Assembly: GCA_963921935.1 (NCBI GenBank)
Contig: OY998175.1
Span: 226,818,122-226,882,121, forward strand
Reading direction: 5' to 3'
Source of the DNA: Galeruca laticollis
Lineage: Eukaryota; Arthropoda; Insecta; Coleoptera; Chrysomelidae
DNA length: 64,000 nt
The notes under the pieces are model-generated. The model was not told the origin of the DNA, searched no databases, and was given only the letters and a program-made list of their open reading frames with translations. Shown here piece by piece: positions 22,205 to 32,045 of this stretch; position 1 is the first letter of the stretch; the number at the start of each line of letters is the position of its first letter. The position numbers and the translations under genes are program-made.

Positions 22205-22312
22205 CATATGTATAACATGGGTGTAAAGTGCCTTTTCCCAACGCGTAGCGGAGGGCTGTAAACTTTATCTTCGGGAGGAAAAGTAGCACTTTCCTCCCTT
22301 GTTATATAAACA
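22205..22312. repeat. Foldback hairpin
   Basis: TATAACATGGGTGTAAAGTGC on the left pairs imperfectly with GCACTTTCCTCCCTTGTTATA on the right, around a GC-rich centre CGCGTAGCGGAGGGC. A related motif, CTACTTTTCCTCCC-like, occurs at 21805 and, inverted, in this hairpin, so 21780-22312 may be one small non-autonomous element. Confidence 0.5.
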
Positions 22313-22635
22313 GCTATTATTGTAAAAGCGGCAACACCGCCTGTTAATGTATAAAAGTATTTTAATGTAAAAGCGGCAACGCAGCCCGATCAAGAATTCA
22401 GTTACCACAAAACGACAGCGCAAGCAAGGTGTTGTACCGATGCTCATAAATTTATATATCAAATAATAAAAGTTATACAGTCTATCGAAGTGTTTATTTA
22501 TATAAAATTAAAGGTACCCTTACGTTCAGGGAACGCGATTGTAGATCGTCTTCTTCCATTCTATCCATACCAAATATTTCATTTCTATGCTATGAACTTT
22601 ATAGGTACTTATAATTAATATTTTATTGCAGAATC

Positions 22636-24799
22636 ATGGTGCGAAAATATAAAAAAAAGGTTACGCGTACTCAAGAAGTGGATGAAGAGTCTATGAAGTT
22701 AGCAATTGATGATATAATACAAGGAAGGTTGTCGTATAGGATAGCCGCGTTAAATTACAACATCAAAACATCAACGTTAGAAAGCAGAGTCAAGAAATGT
22801 AAAGATGGCTCTAACGCCGATGTACCCTTACGAACTTTCCATTCAAAATTCACGAGTCTACAAGTCTTCTCCATGGAAGAGGAGGCACGCTCAAATGACT
22901 ATATTACTAATTGCTGCAAAATGCATTATGGGCTAACGATAGTACCAATTCGGAAACTTGCCTACGAATACGCGAAAGCGTTGAATTTAAAATATCCAGC
23001 GAAGTGGGACGAAAATCAAATGGCTGGACGAAAATCAAATGGCTGGCTTAGAGTGGATGCGCAAATACAGGGAACGAACCGCCAACCTCAGTCTGCGAGA
23101 GCCAGAAAACACTAGCGCTGCTCGATCATTCGCGTTTAATAAGAATGCAGTCCAAGAGTTCTATAAAAATTTGGCTGATGTATTACAGCGACATAATTTT
23201 GCTGCCTACAGGATATTTGACTTTGACGAGTCCGGCGTGTCTACTGTTTTAGAGACTCCTAAAGTTTTGGCTCCTAAATCACAGAAACAAGTGGGACAAA
23301 TCGTGTCAGCGGAAAGAGGCGAATTGATAACATTTGGTAGTATTATTGCTGCAATTGGAAATACTATCCCTCTGCTTTTTGTATTTCCACGGATGCACTA
23401 CAAAGATCATTTTCTTGAAGGTGCGCCTGAAGGAAGCCTCGGAGCTGCTAATAGAAGTGGGTGGATAAATGCGGACATATTTGTTTCAGTATTAAAATAC
23501 ATTCAGGCACACACACTGAGCTCTAAGGAGCATCCGATTTTACTGCTATGTGATAGTCACGAAAGCCACATCAGCTTAGAGGCTATAACATTTGCTCGAG
23601 ATAATGGCATTATTGTTGTGTCTTTTCCGCCGCACACTAGTCATCGATTGCAACCCTTAGACGTTGGAGTATTCGGCCCATTCAAGACAAAGTTGAAAAT
23701 AGCGTTCAATAATTGGCATATGTCGAATCCAGGCAAAAAAATCAACATTTATATTATTTCTGAATTGGTAAAACTTGCATATTTCGAGTCTTTTACCGCG
23801 AAAAATATTACAAGTGGATTTGAAAAGCCAGGTATATAGCCATTCAATGAAATGGCCTTTAGCTATGAAGATTTCGCTCCCATTGACGTGTATGCTTCAA
23901 ATAATTCGGTAAATGTGCCATCTAATACGGAAACAAGTACTGTCGCTCAAGAACCACAACCTTCCACCAGCGTGCCATCGACTGATATGAATGAGTCAGA
24001 TATTCGGGAGCAGTCGCCTTCTTTGCTCCAAAATCCTCAAGACATTGTTACCGGAACTGGCGAACCTGAACCTTCCACTTCTGCGGCTGAGGCACAATCT
24101 GAACTGAGTTCTTATCTTCCCATAACACCAGAAGTCATAAGACCTTATCCTACAGCTGTTAGAACCAGAAAAACCAATAAAGGAAGAAAACCGGGTAAAT
24201 CCCGTATATATACAGATACACCTGAAAAAACTGAACTAGAAGAGAGACATAGACAGAAAGAATTGAAAAAAATAGAACAGGAAAGGAAAGCCAGAGCTAA
24301 AGCAGTGAAACGTAAATTGAAGGAACTTAATTCAAGACAAAATAAAAAGAAAGCTAAGAAAGTCGAAAGCGATGAAGATTCAGGGGAATCTGATGGATCG
24401 CAATTTAGCTTGCGGGAGAGTTCAACATCTCCAGTAGATTTAGAAATGGACGAAGAGACTGATGATAGCAGTATCAATAATAATTTAAATGTGACACCAG
24501 AGAAAATCAAGGAAAATTGTTATGTTTTGGTAAAGTTTGAAAAAAAAACTTCTGTTGTTTATTACGTCGGAAAAGTTCTCTGTCTTTATTCGGATACAGA
24601 GATGCAAATATCTTATCTTCGGAAGAAACCAGGATTATCATGGTCATTCTTTTTCCCTGAAATAGAAGACATACACACTCTGTATATCAGCGATGTCATT
24701 ATGATCCTCCCTGATCCTCAACCACGAACGTGCTGTACAGCTAGAATGGCCAGACTTTTTACTTTCGCAGTTAATTTAAATGATTATAATGTGCAATAA
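22636..24799 (+). pseudogene. pogo/Tigger-like transposase, two lesions only
   Basis: ATG at 22636. The N-terminal helix-turn-helix segment reads IDDIIQGRLSYRIAALNYNI...TLESRVKK, then a CENP-B-like DNA-binding part leads to KWDENQMAG. There a 19-bp tandem duplication (about 23017-23054) shifts frame; the frame resumes as MAGLEWMRKYRERTANLSLR. The DDE domain has FDFDESGVST, ILLLCDSHESHIS and SHRLQPLDVGVFG, a DDD-type triad with all three Asp present. At 23837-23839 a TAG interrupts GFEKPGI/PFNEMAF. The C-terminal part has the basic KTNKGRKPGKSRIYTDTPEK motif, a Lys/Arg-rich coiled segment and a final domain without clear zinc ligands. Apart from the duplication and the TAG, the gene is open. 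Confidence 0.85.
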
Positions 24800-25392
24800 G
24801 TTCAAAATAACAACCAAATGTATAATTACCTACTTTAAGTTCAAATTGTCAAAGACTGTATAACGATGTCATACAAAATGATATTAAACATCTCATTCAG
24901 ACTGATTGTAAGCTCAGAATTATCAATAATTAAACTGCGGATGAATGATTTTATGTTTCGTTATTTTTCTAAAGACTGATTTATCGACTATGAGCTAAGT
25001 CACACACTATTAAGTTAGTTCTTTGATAAATAAATATTTTTATAATAACAATAATAAAAATGTAACGACTTTAATTGGCTTTTTAATTACCCTGTATGAA
25101 TCTACCCCATGGCGTACGAAAGTACCCCACCTACTGTACGAATGTACCCCGTACGTGGGGTACTTTCGTACAAATATCTTATCGCAGAAAAATGACTATA
25201 ACCCTTTAACCGTTTGACGTACTAGTATCGGACTTTTTTGTAACAAACTACAATATATTTGTTACACTTAGGTACATAAACTAGATAATTTCGACAATTA
25301 TTCATAAAGTAAAAAAAATAAAATCTAAAAAGTCTACGAAGGGTAACCACTCTCTCCTACTTTCACTTTTTGAAATGAAATAGAGAAATAGA

Positions 25393-25845
25393 TAAAATCA
25401 TGTGTTCGACTCTTGGCTCGCCTTGTATTCAGATGCTCTAATATACAAAAATGGCACTGTGCTATGAAACTAGACCAATAATAAAATGTTATGTCAGCAA
25501 AATATTGATGTCAAATTGTTTCGTTTGAACTATACAAGGCGTTGAACTCACAATGATTTTCACGTACAATTGGGCATGACTTCTGAAATTTCCATATATA
25601 CTTATATGAACCCCTACATCGTTGAGTATGGGGAAGGTGAAGCCAATCTGAAATAATATACGGGCCCTCGTTCAAAAAAGGTATGTTTGCTTCACCCTGG
25701 TGATAGGGAACATCCAGTACAAATGAAAATAATTTTGAAATATGAAGTTTACAGATGTCTACATTTTTCCATATCTTCTAAAATAACGGATATATCGAAC
25801 TTTATCACTTTAACGGCGCACCCTGTATATGTATATGTTCAGAAG
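25393..25845 (+). repeat. Dispersed ~440-bp repeat, copy 1
   Basis: Similar in the same orientation to 33178-33615, from TGTGTTCGACTCT to CGCACCCTGTAT. The inner part, from a GGGTGT- or GGGCCC-like start to GCGCACCCTGTAT, has weakly inverted ends and may be a small MITE in a larger repeat. No coding potential is seen. Confidence 0.75.
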
Positions 25846-25974
25846 AATTTTTTTGATTTACAATAATACTTGATTGTAATCTATCAGTAATAAATGAAAC
25901 GAAAATTAACAACATAAGAGTTAAATTATTGAAATTAACTGTCTCGACCCTTACTTCGTGGAATCTACTCATAT

Positions 25975-26790
25975 TTATGTTTTAAATGAAACTCAATGTT
26001 TCTAGCTAATTCCACAATATAATGAAAAATGTGGAAAATTCTAAAAAATTGACAATTGTTTCGATAACTGAATATCATCGTCAGAATGACAGAAGTTACA
26101 TTTCATTTGATGCCTACCTGATGTTTAGTAGTTATTTTTGGATAGACTAAGAAGTGACCTTGTGATTGACTTAATATATGTTAATAGAAAAAAGAAGAAG
26201 ATGTGATATTACAAATATTGAAGCTTAGATATTATTAGCCCTATGGTGATATCCTGGATATTATTTTTCAAATTAAGATCAGTATAACTGTGCAATGATA
26301 TAGAAAACCAGTAAAACTATATCTGCTGATCTTTATAATTATCACTTAAGAAGGTAGTTTAACAGTGGAGAACTCCCTAGATTCATCTGTTCATTGACGA
26401 CTTCATATTGTGGGTTTCTTAAGTGTCTTCTAATTTTAAACTTTCCAAGGAAATCCAGTTCTTGTTTCTTATCACAAATATGTAGTACTCCTAGTTGTGT
26501 GTTAGGTGTCAATGAATGATTGGTGTCAAGTAGATGTTTTGCGTAATGGGATTTATCTGGTTGTTTTCATCTGTATGCTCGTAAGTGTTCACTGTATCGG
26601 ATTTCAAAGTTTCTAAAGATGATATATTTAGCAACGAGTACAACAATTTTTTTAAAACAGAAAGTAACGTAAGTACAACATTGTTAAATGTGAAAAAAAA
26701 ATACCACCATTAAAGAAATCAGGTACATATAAACTCAAATGTCCAGAATGTAATGCTGTCTATTTGGGTTAGACCCTTAGAAATTTAAAC
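25975..26790 (-). mobile_element. PLE-1-family copy with internal inversion
   Basis: Minus-strand 25978-26612 contains the PLE-1 3' region and the C-terminal half of GIY-YIG (RYSEHLRAYR, DKSHYAKHLL, NHSLTPNTQL). From 26613 to about 26790 the plus strand encodes the RT end and the N-terminal half of the same domain (KKSGTYKLKCPECNAVYLG). The two halves meet in opposite orientation at the codons for LRNF, and both keep CTTAGAAAyTT at the junction. Stops are present in each half. The geometry is that of twin priming during target-primed reverse transcription. Confidence 0.8.
26046..26090 (-). ncRNA. Hammerhead ribozyme motif, PLE-1-family copy 2
   Basis: Minus strand: CATT, CTGACGA (26078-26084), stem II GATA...TATC, GAAA (26059-26062), stem III CAATTG, cleavage GUC, then AAU pairing with AUU to close stem I. 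All core positions match the hammerhead consensus. Confidence 0.65.
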
Positions 26791-26794
26791 AATT

Positions 26795-27775
26795 AAATTC
26801 TAGCTATTTTTTGCTATTAAAAAGTGGTTTCTGATCTAGGTTACTTTTTTTCTAGAGGGCATACCTTTATTTTTGGAAAATTCGAAAAGACCCAATCTAA
26901 TCACAGGTATTATAATAATTTGAATTACAGCTGTGTGCACAAAAGATGAATATCCCAAGATTTCTCCAAAAGAAACAAAGTACTGTTGTGCAATTTTCTT
27001 TAATTAAAATTTCGCAGAGCGCTTTCGGCATTATGCCATCATCAGTGCGGTCACTATAAATTTGTGAATTACAATTCGTAAAATTTGATAAAGTTCATAC
27101 ATAATTGTCAAAATCCCAAGACAGGGGCTTCCAAATATGTACGTCTGTACATTTATTCATTTCGTGGTTCACATTGTGGGTTTTAGAACAGTATTAAAAA
27201 TATGTTTAAAAGATTAGAATTCAATAAAATCACTAAAATCTGTACTATACATCTTTATGATCGACCATTTTGTTAAGTTGTCATTAGGAAAACTTATACA
27301 CAAGAAACTGCAAAAATCCTAATTGGTATTCCATTCCATCAAGTGGGTTCCAATCGTTGAGGCATAGACAAAACGTTGTGGTGGTATTGTTAAGTGAAGT
27401 GATTTCGTGACCCTCAACAGACGGGCAACTACCATCTACCACAAATAATAAATTTGGAGACAGACTTGATGTACATCTGGGTAGGGCGGCGAAATCTATG
27501 AAAACATTGGGATGCGCCGGACACGCGAATGACATGAAAATAAATTGGTGGCCAAAAAACAGGGCTCTAGGAGAAAATAAATTGATAAGAATTCGAATAA
27601 ATGATAGATGAAGCGTATGAATGGAAGGATGATGAATGGTAAGAATTAAAACAAATGAAAAAGTAAGAACTTATGTGGAAGATAATGTAAAATGGACAAT
27701 TACGATGTGGTTGCTGACGTAGTAGCTTTGGAAGAGATGCGACAGATATAGAGATGGAATAGTTAAGGTGATACT
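26795..27775. repeat. Left arm of a large inverted repeat (PLE-related)
   Basis: 26795-27075 and 27480-27775 are matched, inverted and in mirror order, by 31783-32045 and 31508-31770. The intervening 27076-27479 is missing from the right arm. The arm includes the hammerhead-bearing terminal repeat. The open frame at 27284-27535 (minus) has no recognisable features. The arms frame the satellite, a split LINE and PLE-4. Confidence 0.75.
27013..27050 (-). ncRNA. Minimal hammerhead ribozyme motif, repeat copy 2
   Basis: Minus strand: stem I CCGCA, CTGATGA (27039-27045), stem II GGCA-TAA-TGCC, GAAA (27023-27026), stem III GCGC, UC cleavage site, TGCG closing stem I. Every core position fits the consensus and both stems pair perfectly. 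Confidence 0.65.
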
Positions 27776-27844
27776 GAAGCGTGTTAATTTACAGGGAGAT
27801 ATAAAATTCAGAAAAAAGGTAAGGAAAAGAAAAGGTTATTTATT

Positions 27845-28170
27845 TATTATCCAAACAGACCTTTTACAGGTCTAATTACAAGGATAAAAAAAATCAAATA
27901 CACAGTACAATAGTCTATCAACGGTTAGAACACTAAGACTAATATCATGAATAACTTGAACACTGAGGATATCCTGAGTTGGGTTCGAATTTACCCGATG
28001 TATTACCATTATGATTAACAATTAAATATCTATTTTGTAAGTAAATTTTTAATAATAAAATGGAATCATTCGACAAACCCAACCCATGCAATTTCCATAG
28101 CAGCCTATCATGATCTACACTGTCAAACGCCTTTCTAAAATCCAAGTATATAGTATCAAATTGCTTTTAA
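27845..28170 (-). pseudogene. Jockey-like LINE RT fragment
   Basis: Minus frame 28145-27945 encodes MDFRKAFDSVDHDRLLWKLH, the RT palm motif A region, then GLSNDSILLLKIYLQNR and a degenerate GYPQCS in place of GVPQGS. The following 27845-27940 resembles a 3' end (TTATTTATTATCC at the boundary). The RT fingers upstream are replaced by satellite DNA. It is probably the downstream part of the LINE at 29085-30277. Confidence 0.65.
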
Positions 28171-28194
28171 AAATTAAAACTAACTTTTCCGCAT

Positions 28195-28965
28195 CTGTGG
28201 CCCTGAACAATATTCTATCATAAAATTTTTTCTTGTATACACTTCGGGGGATGTATCGTGCTGACAAACCGAAATTTCTCTAAAAATAACCAAAAATGTA
28301 GTATATCTGGATTTATAGGACCCGCTGTACTCGCTCTAGTCAACTGAAAATCAATAGGGTACATCTGTAAGACTCCTTGAACAATATTCAATAATACAAT
28401 TGATCAATCGTATACTCTCTGGAGGCTGTATCGTGCTAACAAACTGAAAATTCTCCTAAAATGACAAAAATTTGGTACTCCAAGTACCATAGCACCCGTT
28501 GTACTAGCTTTAGTGAGCTGAATATAAATAGGGCTCATTTTTGAGACGCTCTCAATAATATCCAATCATAAAATTGGTCACTTGTATTTACTCCGGAGGC
28601 TGTATCGTGCTAACAAACTGAAACTTCTCCAAAAATTACAAAAATATCGTACTTAAAGTACTGTAGCACATGTTGTATTGGCTCTGAAGAGCTGAAAATC
28701 AATAGGGTTCATCAGTGAGATATCCTGAATAATATTCAATCATAAAATGGGTGACTTCTTGAACTCCGGAGGCTGTATCGTGCTAACAAACTGAAATTTC
28801 TCAAAAAATTACAAATTGTCGTCCTTCAAGTACCATAGCACCCGTTGTACTGGCTCTGGTGAGCTGAAAATCAATAGGGTTCATCTGTGACATGTCCTTA
28901 ACAATATTCAATCATAAAATTGGTGAATTATTGTACTCCGGAGGCTGTATCGTGCTAACAAGACA
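28195..28965. repeat. Satellite DNA, ~173-bp monomer, about 4.4 copies
   Basis: The anchor GGAGGCTGTATCGTGCTAAC recurs at 28421, 28594, 28768 and 28940, with a diverged first copy at 28246, giving spacings of 175, 173, 174 and 172. Other phase markers are CAATATTCAATCATAAAAT and ACCATAGCACCCGTTGTACT. The monomer length is close to nucleosomal repeat size. It interrupts a LINE. Confidence 0.9.
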
Positions 28966-28979
28966 TGTAAGAAAAAGTG

Positions 28980-28982
28980 GCC

Positions 28983-29014
<32 letters not shown>

Positions 29015-29016
29015 CA
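28980..29016. repeat. (CGA)n microsatellite
   Basis: About eleven CGA/GAC units, one interrupted, border the satellite array. The Arg-rich open frame across it is an artefact. Confidence 0.9.
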
Positions 29017-29084
29017 TACACACAGGATTTTTTTTCTAAAAACCATTTTTTCGTGTTGTTGTTGATGGAAAACGTAAAAATAAC

Positions 29085-30277
29085 TCAAACATTTTTTTGG
29101 GGTAAACCAATACTTTTCTCGCATATTAGATAGGTTGGGCGGAAAAGTAAAAATTTAGCAAATTTTTCCGCTGTATCCCCCTCCTCAACCTGTTCACCTT
29201 TCCAGATATAATTACTAAAGCTTGTATTATTATTATTTCTTTTATTATTGACATGATTCCAGAAGTTGTTTACATCAGTTTTAATATTTTTTTCCACATT
29301 TTTTAAATATTTACGTTCCTTTACCTTAATGATACTATTTAGTTTATTTTTTTCTTTAAGCATCTCTTTAATTACTTTTGGAAACCAAGATGGAAAGCTT
29401 TTGCCACCATCCTAAACATTTAACTTTGGGACACAATTTTCAATAATACTAAATATGTCATGGAATATCTGTAGTGCTACATTAACATCAACATTTTCAT
29501 CCAAAACTGTTTGCCAATCAGCGTTTACAACACTCTGACCCAGTTTAATAAAATCCGCTTTTTTAAAATTATACCTTCTTTTTCTTGACTCTATTGATTT
29601 AGATAATATATTACTAGACCAAATTTTTATACCAATATCTAATGCCGGGTGATATAGATCTTCTTTGATAAATGGAAGACAATATTTACGTACCACACGG
29701 TTGTTCCAATTATTTACGGAGCTAATAACTAGATTTATCGTTTTTCCTGAGTGATTCGTAATTTCATTATATAGTTTAAATCCATTAAATTCAATAAAGT
29801 CCTGAAAGGTTCCCATAAATGTTAAACAAGATATGTTAAAGTCACCAATTATATAAGTTTTGTCTACATCCATAATATTACTTTGCAAGAACTCACAGGC
29901 AGCTTCGTATACGAACAATTTACTACCCAAAGGAATGTAAATTCCACCACAGAAAGTATATTTGCAACCGTTAATTTCGATATTTAGGGCCACCACTTCA
30001 AAATACTTACTACATTTTGCTATATTAATTATTTTGAATTTTTTTCTTATCGCGATTAGGACAACCCCCCCCCCAGTAGATTAATTTGTAAAATCCAGAT
30101 TCCTATCAGACCTAACCAAATTATAGATATCTATAATAACTAATTCACTATCCCCTCCTGCAGCCACGTCTCAACCGCAACAATAATGTCAAATTCAAAA
30201 TCTGAAGAGTTGGTATAGAATTCGTTGCACTTAGTATTTAAACCACGACAGTTTTGATAATAGACATTTAGATCCAT
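29085..30277 (-). pseudogene. Jockey-like LINE ORF2: endonuclease and linker
   Basis: The minus-strand ATG at 30277 starts MDLNVYYQNCRGLNTK, the usual beginning of the APE-type endonuclease, followed by VAVETWLQEG (catalytic Glu). After a decayed stretch, frame 29996-29412 gives FCGGIYIPLGSK, TYIIGDFNISC (Asp/Asn of the active site) and NLVISSV. Frame 29363-29085 continues into the linker before RT (KKNVEKNIKTDVNNFWNHVN, ending EKFAKFLL). Directly after it the satellite array starts, and the RT palm appears 0.9 kb further on. Frameshifts near 30070-30150 and 29400. Confidence 0.7.
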
Positions 30278-30749
30278 TAACTTTATCATGTCATGATGTT
30301 AGCTGCGAGCTCTTATTATATACATAATACAAAGGATAAAATTGATTAGCAGGATATTCTGCTTTCTTATAACTACTCCCTAAAAACGTAAAAATCAACT
30401 ATTATATTAACTTATTAAGTCGAAATATTTGTGGAAACAAAAAGCTAAGGAGTTTACAGATGTTAAAAACTTTCAATGCGAAGGATTTTTTATACGTTGA
30501 AACCCGCGTCTAGCACACCCCACTGCATTCTGAAATGTGAAATGTAATGAAAACCCAAAGTTACTGCATAAATTATGTGAAAGTTGATATTATAAGAGAT
30601 CGTCGCTCTAACCGTAGAGCCATCAGCTGTTAATCAAAAATAATAAATTTGTAGACAGCTTTGATAGCTCACCGATGAGGGTGCTAACCTCTAACAATTG
30701 CGATCTGGTGAAATAATGGAATAAAACTTATGTCAACCTGTCGTCATCA

Positions 30750-31512
30750 TTAAAGACCTTGTAGGAGTCTATGCAAAGGTGTAAATTTTCTATTTAAATT
30801 GACTTGTGTGTTAAGGCATTTGTTGTTTTCGTTTATCTCAGTTGTTATTTCGATGTCCGCATAGAAATCTAATAGGTTGAAATTTCTGGTGTCAATACTT
30901 TTGATTATTGTTGAATTTGTTTCTGGTTCAAACTCATGGTTATTGTATTTAATATGAAAACCAAACGCTGATTTATCTGGATTTTTCATAAACTCGCTTA
31001 TACGTACCTCCAAAGCTCTACAAGTTCTTCACACATATGAAGCTTCGCAATCACCACACCTCAGCGCATAAATGCCACTTTTAGACAATTTGTTTAACTT
31101 ATCTTTAGAATTGACTAAGTCGTTATATAAAGAAATTGAAGTTTTGTATGAAATTTTAAAGTTGTTAGAAATATTCCTGAAAATGTTTGTTAATTGATGA
31201 GAAAGGTGAGAATTTATGGAAGGTATCGAAATATAGGAAAGATTATTGTCTGTGATAGAAGGATAAGCTAATTATTGATTTCTTTTCCTGATTATTTTTT
31301 GTATGAGATTGTCGATTATAGAATGGTGATATCCATTGTTAACTGCAATTTGTTTGATTATGTTAACTTCATTATTATACTGAGCTGTGTTTATAGGTAT
31401 GTTCAGTACTCTGTGGACATAGCAGTTGAAGTCTACTATTTTGTGCCGAGTAGGGTGGTTGCAATCAACATGTATGGCGTGGTCAGTTTGAGTGGGCTTC
31501 CTGTATCACCTT
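30750..31512 (-). pseudogene. Penelope-like element PLE-4, fragment
   Basis: The minus strand encodes RKPTQTDHAIHVDCNHPTR, CYVHRVLNIPIN and NIIKQIAVNNGYHHSIIDNL (RT C-terminal part), then KSGIYALRCGDCEASYV, a stop, RTCRALEVRISEF and FHIKYNNHEFEP, which is GIY-YIG. Its upstream end coincides with the start of the right inverted-repeat arm at 31508. It is the third distinguishable PLE family in the window and is dead. Confidence 0.75.
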
Positions 31513-32045
31513 AACTAGTCCATCTCTATATCTGTCGCATTTCGCCCAAAGCTACTACATCAGCAACCACATCGTAATTGTCCATTTTTTATTATCTTCC
31601 ACATAAGTTCTTACTTTTTCGTTTGTTTTAACTCTTACCATTCTTCACCCTTCCATTCATACGCTTCATCTATCATTTATTCGAATTCTTATCAATTATA
31701 TTTCCTCCTAGAGCCCTGTTTTTTGGCATTCAATTTATTTTCATTTCATTCGCGTGTCTGATGCATCCCATCATCACAAATTTATAGTAAACGCACTGAT
31801 GATGGCATATTGCCGAAAACGCTCAGCGAAATTTTAATTAAAGAAAATTGCACAACAGTACTTTGTTTCTTTTGAAGAAATCTTGGGATATTCATCTCAT
31901 GTGCACACAGCTGTAATTCAAATTATTATAATACCAGTGATTAGAATGGGTCTCGTTGAATTTTCCAATAATAAAGGTATGCGCAGCCAGAAAAAAGTAA
32001 CCTCGATCAGAAACCAATTTACATTTTTCAGTTAATTAACAATTG
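31508..32045. repeat. Right arm of the large inverted repeat
   Basis: 31508-31770 is the inverse of 27480-27775 (shared GGTGATAC/GTATCACC at the inner edge) and 31783-32045 the inverse of 26795-27075. The right arm is compact: the two blocks are nearly adjacent. Confidence 0.8.
31791..31828 (+). ncRNA. Hammerhead-like motif, repeat copy 3
   Basis: Plus strand: CGCA, CTGATGA (31796-31802), stem II GGCA...TGCC, GAAA (31815-31818), ACGCTC, AGCG. Stem I has a mismatch next to the core and stem III is altered, so it is weaker than copies 1 and 2. Confidence 0.5.

Larger units (their letters stand above)
20602..25357 (+). mobile_element. pogo/Tigger-like DNA transposon 1 with TA target duplication
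   Basis: The left end TA-GGGGAAAGTGGTCACCATTC (20600 on) and the right end, read on the minus strand, TA-GGAGAGAGTGGTTACCC (ending 25359), form imperfect terminal inverted repeats, each bordered by TA as expected for the Tc1/mariner/pogo group. Inner repeats of the motif GGGGCACATTCGTAC, in both orientations, occur at 20620-20650, 20990-21020 and 25105-25175, and may be transposase binding sites. The body holds a dead transposase gene, foldback sequences and a minisatellite. Confidence 0.75.

Noticed and set aside
28912..29124. Arg-rich open frame on the minus strand
   Set aside because: The Arg run comes from the (CGA)n microsatellite.
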